Program-made: the position numbers and the translations under genes
Source: an uncultured Collinsella sp.
GTDB lineage: Bacteria > Actinomycetota > Coriobacteriia > Coriobacteriales > Coriobacteriaceae
DNA length: 64,000 bases
Assembly (NCBI GenBank): GCA_937950325.1
Contig: CALFDJ010000046.1
Span: forward strand, 34,802 to 98,801
Reading direction: 5' to 3'
The notes under the pieces: generated by a model
Told to the model about the DNA's origin: nothing
Seen by the model: the letters and a program-made list of their open reading frames with translations, nothing else
Databases searched by the model: none
Part shown: one piece after another, positions 8,591-17,219 of the stretch
How the letters are laid out: each line of letters opens with the position of its first letter
Numbering within the stretch: position 1 is the stretch's first letter

Positions 8591-9985
8591 TTACTTCTTG
8601 CTCTCGGGCAGGACCAGATCCACAGCGGCATCCTTGGCGGCATCGATGTGCTGAGCCACGACCGGCGTCTGCGGAAGGATCAGGTTAAGGACAATGGCCA
8701 TGATGGCGGTGGGGGTCACGGCGTTGGAGCCGATGACGGTGGACACCCAGGTGGGCATGCCCTCGCCGGCAAGGCAACCGCTGGCCATCCAGATACCCAG
8801 GCCAAAGACAACGGAGGTGCCGACGATGGTGGTGGTGCGCTGCGTGAGGCCCTCGCGGGTGAACATGCGCACACCGTTCATGGTGATGGTGCCAAAGACG
8901 CCGACGGTCGCGCCGCCGATAACAGGCTGCGGGATGGCGGAGAGCACGGCAGAGAGCTGCGGGAACAGACCGGCGATGGCAAAGACGGCCGCGATGATCA
9001 CAAAGACCCACTTGTTGACGACCTTGTTGGAGCAGATGATGCCCACGTTCTGGCCAAGGGCGCTGGTGGGAAGACCGCCCAGCAGGCCGCCGACCATAGA
9101 AGTGAGGCCCTGGGACACGATAGCGCCGGAGAGCTCGCGCTCGGTGGGCATACGGTCGATGGAGCCCAGGCAGGCGGCGGAGACGTCACCGATAACCTGG
9201 ATGGCAACCATGGGGAACACGACGGCGAGGGTAATGCAGACCTCGGGATCAAACTCGAGCGCGTAGGGCATGAGCTTGGGAAGAGCGAAGACCTGAGCGG
9301 TGGCGACGCTGGAGAAGTCGATCATGCCAAAGGGGATCGAAACGATCATGCCAACGATCATGCCAAAGAACACGGATCCCAGCTTGAGCGTGCCCTTGCC
9401 AAAGTTGGCGAGCGCGAAGACCACAGCGAAGGTGATCAGGGCGACGCACCATGCCTGCGGGGTACCCCACAGCGGCGTGCCCATGCCACCGGCCATGTAC
9501 TTGACGGCCGTGGGATAGAGAGAGACGCCAATGGAGAAGATGACCGTACCGGTCACGACGGGCGGGAACAGCCACTTGATCTTGCTGTAGGCCAGACCAA
9601 AGAGGACAGCAACGGCACCGCCGACGATCTCGCCGCCCAGCAGCGCGCCAAAGCTAAAGCCCGAGGCGCCCATGGCCTGCAGGGCCGGGAGGAACGCGAA
9701 CGAAACACCCATGACGATGGGCAGGCCGCCGCCGATACGACGGAAGGGAGCGAAGGCCTGAAGGGCCGTGTCGATTGCCGAAAGAATGAGCGCGACCTGG
9801 ATGATGTCGGTGCTCTGCTGGCTATTAAAGCCGTAGACGCCGGCCATGATGACAGCCGGGGTGATGATACCGGCAAACGAAGCCAGTACGTGCTGAAGGG
9901 CACACGGGATCATTTCCTTAACGGGAGGCATGCCTTCACGAGTGAACAGGGCTTCAGTGCCGTTCTTAACCGTCTCCTGGGTCAT
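8591..9985 (-). CDS. NCS2-family purine permease (uracil/xanthine permease type)
   Basis: A 464-residue integral membrane protein with about 12-14 hydrophobic segments. It carries the NCS2-type signature QNVGII in the second half and the acidic segment IGDVSA upstream of it. It probably imports xanthine, urate or another purine by proton symport. The frame extends upstream to 10072, but the ATG at 9985 is preceded by AGGATTGGTGG and begins MTQETVKNG, so it is preferred. It is first in the purine cluster and divergent from the YheO-type regulator. Substrate choice within NCS2 cannot be read from sequence alone. Confidence 0.87.
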   Translation of the reverse strand: MTQETVKNGTEALFTREGMPPVKEMIPCALQHVLASFAGIITPAVIMAGVYGFNSQQSTDIIQVALILSAIDTALQAFAPFRRIGGGLPIVMGVSFAFLPALQAMGASGFSFGALLGGEIVGGAVAVLFGLAYSKIKWLFPPVVTGTVIFSIGVSLYPTAVKYMAGGMGTPLWGTPQAWCVALITFAVVFALANFGKGTLKLGSVFFGMIVGMIVSIPFGMIDFSSVATAQVFALPKLMPYALEFDPEVCITLAVVFPMVAIQVIGDVSAACLGSIDRMPTERELSGAIVSQGLTSMVGGLLGGLPTSALGQNVGIICSNKVVNKWVFVIIAAVFAIAGLFPQLSAVLSAIPQPVIGGATVGVFGTITMNGVRMFTREGLTQRTTTIVGTSVVFGLGIWMASGCLAGEGMPTWVSTVIGSNAVTPTAIMAIVLNLILPQTPVVAQHIDAAKDAAVDLVLPESKK

Positions 9986-10072
9986 TTGACCACCAATCCT
10001 CGAAATAGTTGTTTTCGCATCTAACGCTCTATTGTGACGCAGTGCGGGGTTGAGGTTGTGCCTTCGTTGCAT

Positions 10073-10106
10073 ATCGTATTAAAGATGATTCTCATTCTCA
10101 ATAATA
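10073..10106 (-). promoter_or_regulatory. Permease promoter with an overlapping Fur-like motif
   Basis: On the minus strand TTGAGA (10101-10096), 17 bp and TACGAT (10078-10073) make a good sigma-A promoter. The -35 box lies within TTGAGAATGAGAATCATC, which resembles repeated Fur hexamers. The remaining permease-regulator intergenic DNA (9986-10337) is AT-rich and shows no riboswitch that I can recognise. Confidence 0.5.
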
Positions 10107-10337
10107 ATTTTTTGTTATCAGACTATTCTTGAGCTGAGACAATGCATTTCCGCAGGTCAAGAAAGTGTCTGGTCAAAATAACATCTAACTTTTCTTTTGG
10201 TCGACCGTTTACCGCCGAATTCCTACCGCTCGTCTGTATTACGCAATGTACCTGCGAATATACGAGATGAGGAATGGCGTGTTACCATGAGAAAAAATTG
10301 TTATGAACATTTCCGATTTCACCCCAAGGAGTTGCCC

Positions 10338-10994
10338 GTGAACGAGACCGTACGTCGCTTTTTGCCGATGGTCGATTTCCTGGAGCAGATACTCGGCAAA
10401 AACAGCGAAATCGTGCTGCACGATTTCTCGGATCCCGACCACGCCATCGTCGATATTCGCAACGGCATCGTGAGCGGTCGCAAGGTCGGCGGTCCCGCCA
10501 CCGACCTTGCGCTCAAGATCATGCACGACGCCAAGTATCGCGACCTGCCGTTTATTACGGGCTACGAGGGCCGCGGTGCCGGTGGCAAGACATTGGAGTC
10601 AGCGACGTACTTTATCCGCGAGAATGACGAGATCGTCGGCATGCTCTGCGTCAACACCGACCTCTCGACCGTGCGCTCCATCAACGCCATGGCACAGCAG
10701 CTCATGGCGTGCTTCGACGCGGCGCCGACGCGCACGGAGCCCGCCTCTATCGAGGTCGAAAGCCTTTCGGAGTCCACACAGGAGCTCATCGACCGCAGCA
10801 TTGCCGAGCTGCTGAGCGCTCGCGGGCTGGATGTGGCGTCGCTTGGTCAAAGCGACCGCGTGGACGTCATTCGCCACCTCAACGGCAACGGAGTGTTCAT
10901 GCTCAAGGGCGCCGTAGCCTGCGCCGCCACCGCGCTGGGCATCTCGGAGCCCAGCGTCTACCGCTACCTGCAAAAAGTCCGCAAGGAAGGCTAA
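10338..10994 (+). CDS. YheO/DauR-type transcriptional regulator (PAS_6 + HTH)
   Basis: A 218-residue regulator. Residues ~5-120 form a YheO-type PAS domain (FLPMVDFLEQILGKNSEIVLHD, then the GGKTLESATYFI core). The C-terminal ~60 residues form the DauR-like helix-turn-helix (RLDVIRHLNGNGVF-like region ending GISEPSVYRYLQKVRK). The frame is open from 10197, but the GTG at 10338 has AAGGAG six bases upstream and matches the family's N-terminus; an ATG at 10287 is a weaker alternative. It is divergent from the purine permease, so the inferred role is sensing a small molecule and controlling that cluster. Confidence 0.82.
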   Translation: MNETVRRFLPMVDFLEQILGKNSEIVLHDFSDPDHAIVDIRNGIVSGRKVGGPATDLALKIMHDAKYRDLPFITGYEGRGAGGKTLESATYFIRENDEIVGMLCVNTDLSTVRSINAMAQQLMACFDAAPTRTEPASIEVESLSESTQELIDRSIAELLSARGLDVASLGQSDRVDVIRHLNGNGVFMLKGAVACAATALGISEPSVYRYLQKVRKEG

Positions 10995-11008
10995 CCCGCT
11001 GACTCCTT

Positions 11009-11036
11009 GGGGACGGAGGAAAACGGATCATTTTTG
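11009..11036 (+). repeat. Single copy of the GGGGACGGAGG intergenic repeat
   Basis: This 28-bp stretch (GGGGACGGAGG, then AAACGGATCATTTTT) is nearly identical to both arms of the palindrome at 11697-11768. It sits between the regulator gene and its terminator. Confidence 0.7.
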
Positions 11037-11050
11037 TCGCATCGCTTGAC

Positions 11051-11090
11051 AAAAGACCCTGCAGTTCACACGCGCTGCAGGGTCTTTTTG
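11051..11090. terminator. Bidirectional intrinsic terminator
   Basis: AAGACCCTGCAG and CTGCAGGGTCTT pair perfectly around a 10-nt loop, with T5 on the plus side and an A-run giving T4 on the minus strand. It separates the convergent regulator and RidA genes. Confidence 0.9.
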
Positions 11091-11118
11091 CATGTCATGT
11101 TTAGTTGTTGCCAACGCC

Positions 11119-11496
11119 TTAGAGAGCGGCGACGACCTCGATCTCGACCAGACCGCCGGCCGGAAGGGCGGCAACCTGGAAAGCGCTGCGCGCGGGGAAC
11201 GGAGCCTCGAACTTGGAAGCGTAGATCTCGTTCACGGCAGCGAAGTCGGCGATGTCGGCCAGGTAGACCGTGGTCTTGACGACATCGGCAAAGGTGGCGC
11301 CGGCAGCGGTCAGCAGCGCCTCGACGTTAGCAAGGGACTGCTTAGCCTGGGCCTCGACGCCCTCGGGCATCTTGCCGGTTGCGGGGTCGATGCCCAGCTG
11401 GCCGGACAGGAACACCATGTTGCCGGTCTGGATGCCGGGGGAATACGGGCCGATGGCTGCGGGTGCGTTATCGGAAGACACGACGGTCTTGCTCAT
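11119..11496 (-). CDS. ridA: RidA family reactive enamine/imine deaminase
   Basis: A 125-residue protein of the RidA/YjgF/UK114 family, which hydrolyses reactive enamine/imine intermediates to ketoacids and ammonia in the cytoplasm. The family landmarks are present: IGPYSPGI near the N-terminus, FLSGQLGIDPATG, and RSAFQVAALPAGGLVEIE, which holds the conserved active-site Arg. Start ATG has AAGGAG upstream at 8 nt. It is transcribed alone, convergent with the purine regulator. Whether it serves purine catabolism or general detoxification cannot be told. Confidence 0.92.
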   Translation of the reverse strand: MSKTVVSSDNAPAAIGPYSPGIQTGNMVFLSGQLGIDPATGKMPEGVEAQAKQSLANVEALLTAAGATFADVVKTTVYLADIADFAAVNEIYASKFEAPFPARSAFQVAALPAGGLVEIEVVAAL

Positions 11497-11696
11497 GTTT
11501 TTCTCCTTACGATCAGATAGAGAGCGTGAGCGCGGCGTTCGCACCGGGAGGCACAATTCGGTCTGAACACCGCGCTTGATTTGGGATAGTACTCAAGGTT
11601 TCCGCGCGATGCAAGATTATTATCACATTGCGAGAATAATTTATCGCCCAACGGCGCCTGTCGGCCGCTGAACGGCACGACCGGACGGTGAAGCTC

Positions 11697-11768
11697 AAAA
11701 TGATCCGTTTCCCTCCGTCCCCCATGGATCACCTGATCCGCTGGGGACGGAGGGAAACGGATCATTTT
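11697..11768. repeat. Long palindrome with perfect 26-bp arms
   Basis: The arms at 11697-11722 and 11743-11768 are exact reverse complements (right arm begins GGGGACGGAGGGAAACGG). The 20-nt loop contains its own hairpin, GGATC-acct-GATCC. A third copy of the arm lies at 11009-11036. It occupies part of the 378-nt gap between ridA and the U32 gene; the rest of that gap shows no gene. Confidence 0.92.
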
Positions 11769-11874
11769 TGCTGCAAGGGCTGCTGAAGACTTTGTCCTGC
11801 TTGGGCTGCGGTCATCGTCCGCCGCAACAGCACCACTATACTTTTGAATATCTGAGCATTTTGAAAGGCAGGAT

Positions 11875-14370
11875 ATGACCGCAAACGCCAGTCGAACCAC
11901 CAACCGCAGACCCGAGCTTTTGGCCCCCGCCGGAGGCCCGGAGCCCTTTGCCGCCGCACTCGCCGCCGGGGCAGACGCCATCTACTGCGGCATGGGCAGC
12001 TTCAACGCCCGTCGCAAGGCCACCAACTTTACTGACGAGGCCTTTGAGCAAGCCTGCCGCGCCGCACATCTAGCCGGGTCGCGCGTCTACGTCACGGTCA
12101 ACATCGTCATCAAGCAGTCCGAGATGGGCGATGCGCTGCAACTCATCCATCGCTGCTCCACGCTGGGCGCCGATGCCTTCATCATCCAGGACTGGGGCCT
12201 GTTCTTTGAGGTCAAGCGCACGATGCCCGGCATCGAGACGCACATCTCAACCCAAGCAAACATCCACGACGACCGCGGAACCCTTTGGTGCCGCGAGCAG
12301 GGCGCCGACCGTGTGACCCTCTCGCGCGAGCTTTCCATCGACGAGATTGCCGCCATTCATGATGCCGCGCCCGATGTGGACCTTGAGGTCTTTAGCCATG
12401 GTGCCATCTGCTTTTGCTACTCGGGCCTGTGCCTGCTTTCGAGCTTTGCCATGGCGGGCCGCTCGGCCAACCGTGGCATGTGCGCCCAGCCCTGCCGCCT
12501 GCCCTACGAGCTGATCGACGAGAACGGTCGCGTGCTCTCCCCCGCCGGCCGCGAGCGTGCGCTATGCCCGCGTGACACCAACACCTCACAGCTTGTTCGC
12601 CGTCTGTATGACGCCGGCGCCGCGTCGCTCAAGCTCGAAGGCCGCATGAAGGCGCCCGATTACGTGTACTCCATCGTTGATGTGTATCGTCACGAAATTG
12701 ACGACATGCTATCCGGAGCCACCGTTGCCAAGGACGAGGAAGCTGCCCGCCAGCGCCAGCTCAAGCGCTGCTTCAACCGCGACTTTACGCACGCCTATCA
12801 GGACGGTACCTCGGGCGACGAGATGATGAGCTATGAGCGTTCCAACAATCGCGGCCAGATCGTGGGCACGGTGCTGGGCAGCCGCCCGGCCAATCGCGAT
12901 GTGCGCGGCCTCAAGCCCGACGACCGCCGTCGCCGCGCCGCCATCGCCCGCATTGAGCTGTTTGAGCCCGTGGGCAAGGGCGACTTGTTGGAACTTCGCC
13001 ACGATGACGAGTTCGACCAGTTCCTAACCACTATCGCTACCGATGATGCCGCCGCCGGTGACATCATCGAGTGTCGCGTGCCCCGCAGCATGCCCGAGGG
13101 CTGCCGCGTGCGCGTCATCCGCAGCCAGCGCGCCATCGATGCCGCCGGCGCCGCGCTCAAACGCGATGTGCTGCGCCGCCGCGCCGTGGATGTAACCGTC
13201 GTGGCACGTTTGGGTGAACCGTTTGCCGTCACGCTTACTTGCTGCGACGACCCATCGCTTACGGCCACGGCCACGGGCTTTACCGTCGAGGCCGCCAAGA
13301 CCCGCGCCGTCGAGGCGGCAGACCTGGTTGAGCATGTGGGCCGCATGGGCTCCTCGCCCTTTGAGGCTGCGAGCTTTGATGTGACGCTCGATGAGGGCTG
13401 CGGCATGGGGTTCTCCGCTGTGCACAAGGTGCGCGCTGCCGCCTGTAAAGCATTGGAGGAGACCATTCTGGCGCCGTACGAGGAGCGCGCGAAAACGCTC
13501 GAGTTGCCGGTGATTGTAACCAGCGATTCCCGCCCCGCACCCGAGCATTACCGCGATGAGCCGCAGATCTGCGCCGCCGTCACCACGCTCGAAGCCGCCG
13601 AGGCGGCTCGCGCCGAGGGCGCCGCGCGCATCTATATGACCACCGACGCGCTCGAGGCTGTCGGACTCTCCCCTGCCGATGCATTTGAGCAGGGTATCGT
13701 GCCCGTACTCGACGAGGTCTGCCGCGCCGTCGACCACGAGCGCGTCGATCCTTGGATCAATGCCGGAGCCACCGTCGCCGTCGGCAATATCTCCGAGCTC
13801 GCCGTAGCCGCGCATGCCGGCGCCACGGCCGAGATTCGCTCTTGCCTGCCGGTGCACAACATACCCTGCATGGAGGCGCTTGCCGAGCGCGGAGCCGGCG
13901 CATTTTGGCTCTCGCCCGAGATCACGCTCGACGAGATTGCCTCGCTCGGCGCCGCCGCGCCCGCGGCTCTGGGCATCACCGTCTTTGGCCGTCCGCGCGT
14001 TATGACGAGCGAACACTGCATTCTGCAGGTTGCCAACGGCTGCATCCACGATTGTGTCAACTGCCGTCTGCGTGCCCGCAAGCTCTCGCTCAAGAATATC
14101 GACGGAAAGGTCATGCCCGTCCGCACCGACATCCACGGCCGCTCTCGCCTGTACGATGCCTACCCCATCGACCTCACGCCGCAGGTTCCTCAGCTGCTCG
14201 ATGCCGGCGTGCGTCGTTTCATGGTCGACGGAACTTTGCTCGAGGCCGATGAGATTGGCCGTGCCGTCGCTCGCGTCCGTCGCGCCGTCGAGGCGGCACA
14301 AGCCGGCCGCAAGCCCGCCGCCCGCCTGCGCGGCGCCACCTCGGGCTGCATGTTTGTGGGAATCAGCTAA
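11875..14370 (+). CDS. Peptidase U32 family protein (RlhA-like)
   Basis: An 831-residue U32-family protein of the long Firmicutes/Actinobacteria type. An N-terminal barrel starts PELLAPAGGPEPFAAALAAG. The U32 signature EVFSHGAICFCYSGLC spans residues 171-186, and Cys179, 186, 203 and 207 are candidates for an Fe-S site. The ~400-residue C-terminal part resembles the extra domain of the large U32 proteins. Although named as peptidases, characterised relatives (RlhA, TrhP) hydroxylate RNA bases, so rRNA or tRNA modification is the more likely role. The downstream pseudouridine synthase gene, 15 nt away, fits an RNA-modification operon. Start ATG follows GGCAGG. Confidence 0.85.
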   Translation: MTANASRTTNRRPELLAPAGGPEPFAAALAAGADAIYCGMGSFNARRKATNFTDEAFEQACRAAHLAGSRVYVTVNIVIKQSEMGDALQLIHRCSTLGADAFIIQDWGLFFEVKRTMPGIETHISTQANIHDDRGTLWCREQGADRVTLSRELSIDEIAAIHDAAPDVDLEVFSHGAICFCYSGLCLLSSFAMAGRSANRGMCAQPCRLPYELIDENGRVLSPAGRERALCPRDTNTSQLVRRLYDAGAASLKLEGRMKAPDYVYSIVDVYRHEIDDMLSGATVAKDEEAARQRQLKRCFNRDFTHAYQDGTSGDEMMSYERSNNRGQIVGTVLGSRPANRDVRGLKPDDRRRRAAIARIELFEPVGKGDLLELRHDDEFDQFLTTIATDDAAAGDIIECRVPRSMPEGCRVRVIRSQRAIDAAGAALKRDVLRRRAVDVTVVARLGEPFAVTLTCCDDPSLTATATGFTVEAAKTRAVEAADLVEHVGRMGSSPFEAASFDVTLDEGCGMGFSAVHKVRAAACKALEETILAPYEERAKTLELPVIVTSDSRPAPEHYRDEPQICAAVTTLEAAEAARAEGAARIYMTTDALEAVGLSPADAFEQGIVPVLDEVCRAVDHERVDPWINAGATVAVGNISELAVAAHAGATAEIRSCLPVHNIPCMEALAERGAGAFWLSPEITLDEIASLGAAAPAALGITVFGRPRVMTSEHCILQVANGCIHDCVNCRLRARKLSLKNIDGKVMPVRTDIHGRSRLYDAYPIDLTPQVPQLLDAGVRRFMVDGTLLEADEIGRAVARVRRAVEAAQAGRKPAARLRGATSGCMFVGIS

Positions 14371-14385
14371 CCGAAAGGCTTACAC

Positions 14386-15045
14386 GTGAACGAAGAACCT
14401 CAAGTCCTTTACTGCGACGCCTGGCTCATGGCCATCGACAAACCCGCCGGCATGATCGTCCACGGTGACGGCACCGGCGAGCGCACGCTCACCGACTACG
14501 CCAGCGACCTGCTGCTGGCGATGGGCGACGGCTTTGCCGCGACCGACATGCAGCCGCTCAACCGCCTGGACCGCGACACCACCGGCGTGGTGCTGTTCTC
14601 GCTCGACAAGCAGACGCAGCCCGCCTTTGACCAGATGATCATCGACCACGCTTTCGAAAAGCACTACCTGGCGCTCGCCGAGGGCAAAATCGACTGGAAC
14701 GAAAAGCTCATCGGCAAGCCCATCGCCCGCGACCGCCACGACAGCCGAAAGATGCGCGTCAGCGCCAGCGGCAAGCCGTCTCAAACGCGCGTGAAGGTGC
14801 TCAAGCGTCTTAAGAGCCGTCGTGGCCTGCCCACGCGCTCGTATATCGATGTCGAGCTGCTCACCGGCCGCAAGCACCAAATCCGTGTGCATCTGGCGAG
14901 CGAGCGTCATCCCCTGGTTGGCGACGACCTGTACGGCACGCCGCGTCCTTGCGGCCTCATGCTCCACGCCCACAGCGTGTCCTTTACGCATCCCGTAACC
15001 GGTGAGCACATCCACATCGAAGCCCCCTGCCCCTGGGAGCCCTAA
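14386..15045 (+). CDS. RluA-family pseudouridine synthase
   Basis: A 219-residue enzyme that isomerises uridine to pseudouridine in rRNA or tRNA. The catalytic motif is RLDRDTTG with the expected nucleophile Asp62. The downstream LTGRKHQIRVHLAS and GDDLYG motifs are typical of the RluA family. There is no N-terminal S4 domain, as in the short RluA/RluC-like forms. The start is a GTG at 14386, with GAAAGG 7 nt upstream. It is 15 nt downstream of the U32 gene, so the two are probably co-transcribed. The target base is unknown. Confidence 0.88.
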   Translation: MNEEPQVLYCDAWLMAIDKPAGMIVHGDGTGERTLTDYASDLLLAMGDGFAATDMQPLNRLDRDTTGVVLFSLDKQTQPAFDQMIIDHAFEKHYLALAEGKIDWNEKLIGKPIARDRHDSRKMRVSASGKPSQTRVKVLKRLKSRRGLPTRSYIDVELLTGRKHQIRVHLASERHPLVGDDLYGTPRPCGLMLHAHSVSFTHPVTGEHIHIEAPCPWEP

Positions 15046-15100
15046 ACCACCACAATGGGGACAGGCGCCTTCGCGGTGGTTTTGGCCTTAGCCCGTCCCC
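15044..15100. terminator. Convergent terminator with a GGGGAC/GTCCCC repeat
   Basis: AAACCACC (15044-15051) pairs with GGTGGTTT (15075-15082), overlapped by a wider GGGGAC...GTCCCC inverted repeat. It lies in the 60-nt gap between the pseudouridine synthase and the convergent DeoR-type gene. Confidence 0.55.
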
Positions 15101-15105
15101 TGCTG

Positions 15106-15852
15106 CTAGACCGTGATGACGTTGTCCATTGCCCGGTACTTGGCGGGGACCTCGCCTGCGGTAATAATCGTTGCGTCGCGGAAGTCCGCGAACTTGACGG
15201 GCGCCACCATGCCAAATTTACTGGCGTCCGAGATTACGAAGCGTTTGGCGGTATGGCGCATCGAGATACGCTTGACCTGTGCTTCCTCGATATCCGGTGT
15301 GGTGAGACCTTGCTCGGCGGCGATGCCGTTGGATCCCCAAAAGCCGCAGTTGAAGTTATAGCGGTCCAGGGTTGCCAAGGCATCGGGGCCAACGAGCGCC
15401 TCGGTCTCGGGTTTGAGCTCGCCGCCCAGCACCACGGTACGCATGCCGCGCAAAGCAAGGTGCTGAGCATGGAGCACGGAATCGGTCACATAGGTGACGC
15501 CGTCGAGACGCGGAAGATGCTCGATGAGCTTGAGGGTCGTTGAGCCCGAATCGATATACACAAAGCTATCGGGCTCCACCAGGGCCGCGGCACGAGCACA
15601 GATGCGCTCCTTGTCATCGTTATGGAGATCGCTGCGCTCGCTGATCGTCAAGTCGCGCGTCACGTGCGCGCGCTCCAGACTCGTCGCACCTCCGTGCACC
15701 TTGGCGATACGGTGCGCGCGGTCGAGCGTTTGCAAGTCACGGCGAATGGTGGACGGTGTCACGCCCAGGGCCTCGGCAAGTTCCGGCACGGTAACCGAGC
15801 CGGCCTGCTGCACCATCGACACGATCGCATTGAGCCTATCTTCCGCAAGCAT
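15106..15852 (-). CDS. DeoR-family transcriptional regulator
   Basis: A 248-residue regulator. The N-terminal winged HTH (residues ~1-57) has the DeoR pattern LAEALGVTPSTIRRDLQTLD. The sugar-phosphate-binding DeoRC domain follows, with YIDSGSTTLKLIEHL and ISDASKFG. Members usually respond to phosphorylated sugars. It begins 3 nt after the upstream oxidoreductase gene and is surely its operon partner, so it likely autoregulates the pair, perhaps through the CAAATGCGCGCGCATTTG palindrome upstream. Confidence 0.88.
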   Translation of the reverse strand: MLAEDRLNAIVSMVQQAGSVTVPELAEALGVTPSTIRRDLQTLDRAHRIAKVHGGATSLERAHVTRDLTISERSDLHNDDKERICARAAALVEPDSFVYIDSGSTTLKLIEHLPRLDGVTYVTDSVLHAQHLALRGMRTVVLGGELKPETEALVGPDALATLDRYNFNCGFWGSNGIAAEQGLTTPDIEEAQVKRISMRHTAKRFVISDASKFGMVAPVKFADFRDATIITAGEVPAKYRAMDNVITV

Positions 15853-15855
15853 CGC

Positions 15856-16935
15856 TTACTCCTCCTCGGGGTACACGACTCCCCAATCGGCGCGGAGCTT
15901 GGTCATAAGCTCCATAACATCAGAAGCATAATCCAGCAGCTCGCGCTTGGAGTCGTCGCCGGCAACGGCCTTCTCAAGATCGGCCATCTCATAGCAAAGG
16001 GCGTAAGCTTCGGTGCCGGCGTGGACCTCCTCGCGGTGGCCGTCCACAGTCCACACGATGGTCGCGTGATCGGCGCGCGGATACTCGTTGACCTCGATAT
16101 AGCACTTGTCGAAGCTGATAACCGAACGCTTGGGCTGCTTGGAGTGGAGCGTAAGGCTCACCACGCCCAGCTGCTGCTCGGCGTTACGGCAGACAATGCC
16201 ACTCGCGACGTCAACGCCGGTCTCACAGGTGTTGCCCAGAGAGACGATCTCAGCGGGCTGGCTTGCCATAAAGAGACGCATGACGGACAGGGCATACACG
16301 CCAATATCGAGCATGGCACCGCCGGCGAGACTACGGTTGTAGAACCGGTTGGTCAGGTCCCCGTACTCCTTATAGCTGCCAAAGTTGAGCTGAGCGAGGT
16401 TCATACGGCCAAAGTCGCCCGCATCCATGCGACGGCGCAGCTCCTGATACAGCGGCATGTGGAGCACCGTGGTGGCATCCATAAGAACCACGTTGTGCTC
16501 GTCAGCGATGGCACGGGCCTCGTCGAGCTCGGCAGAGTTGAGGGTAATGGCCTTCTCGCAGAGCACGTGCTTGCCGGCGGCCAGCGCAGCACGCAGATAG
16601 GTGATATGCGTGTTGTGCGGCGTGGTGATATAGACAGCGTCGATGTCCGGATCGGCGTAGAGGTCCTCGACCGTCTCGTACACCTTCTCGACGCCATACT
16701 GCTCGGCAAAAGCCTGGGCTTTGGAAAGCGTACGGTTGGCGACACCCGCGAGCTTGCGGCCGGCCAGCGCGAGGGACTGGGCCATTTGGTTGGCGATAAC
16801 ACCGCACCCGATCACTGCCCAGCGAAGCTCGGGAGCCGTAAAAATGTCGTTTGGGAACGGCTTATCCTGGACCGAAGCGAACGCTGCTTTTGCGGCTGCC
16901 GCGGAGTCGAGTGGAGCCTGCTTGGAATCTGCCAT
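15856..16935 (-). CDS. Gfo/Idh/MocA family NAD(P)-dependent oxidoreductase
   Basis: A 359-residue sugar/polyol dehydrogenase-type protein. The N-terminal Rossmann fold has WAVIGCGVIANQMAQ at about residues 40-55. The conserved HVLCEKAI motif supplies the family's EKP-like Lys, with Ala-Ile in place of Pro. The frame is open to 17004, but the ATG at 16935 sits 5 nt after AGGAGG and is the clear start. The 40-residue Ala-rich leader before the Rossmann fold is longer than usual. The adjacent DeoR-type regulator suggests a carbohydrate substrate, which remains unknown. Confidence 0.85.
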   Translation of the reverse strand: MADSKQAPLDSAAAAKAAFASVQDKPFPNDIFTAPELRWAVIGCGVIANQMAQSLALAGRKLAGVANRTLSKAQAFAEQYGVEKVYETVEDLYADPDIDAVYITTPHNTHITYLRAALAAGKHVLCEKAITLNSAELDEARAIADEHNVVLMDATTVLHMPLYQELRRRMDAGDFGRMNLAQLNFGSYKEYGDLTNRFYNRSLAGGAMLDIGVYALSVMRLFMASQPAEIVSLGNTCETGVDVASGIVCRNAEQQLGVVSLTLHSKQPKRSVISFDKCYIEVNEYPRADHATIVWTVDGHREEVHAGTEAYALCYEMADLEKAVAGDDSKRELLDYASDVMELMTKLRADWGVVYPEEE

Positions 16936-16989
16936 ATGTGCCTCCTGAGTCATCGGAAGTTCTTCATTTCCAACAGCCTTATATTCGCA

Positions 16990-17007
16990 CAAATGCGCGC
17001 GCATTTG
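16990..17007. promoter_or_regulatory. Candidate operator: 18-bp perfect palindrome
   Basis: CAAATGCGCGCGCATTTG is fully palindromic and lies 55-72 bp upstream of the oxidoreductase-deoR operon start, in an AT-rich stretch with further TGCGC/GCGCA elements to 17116. Inferred to be a binding site for the DeoR-type regulator. Confidence 0.45.
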
Positions 17008-17219
17008 CTTGTATTTGCGTGTTTATTTGTTTATCGGTCATTATTTAGCCATATTTTGCACATTTTTACGCGGTCATACGCATTAACACGCAATGCTATG
17101 CGCGATAATGCGCATGCGAGGATCCTTGTAAAGGATAAAGAAGCGGAACACCAAAGCCCAAAAAGGCAGAGCAGGCTGTCTTACTCTTCCCCTCTAGGGG
17201 CATCAGGCATCAATGGACC

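Noticed and set aside
9986..10337. A purine riboswitch ahead of the permease
   Set aside because: I found no three-way junction with the conserved loop sequences of the purine class, and no terminator in the leader.
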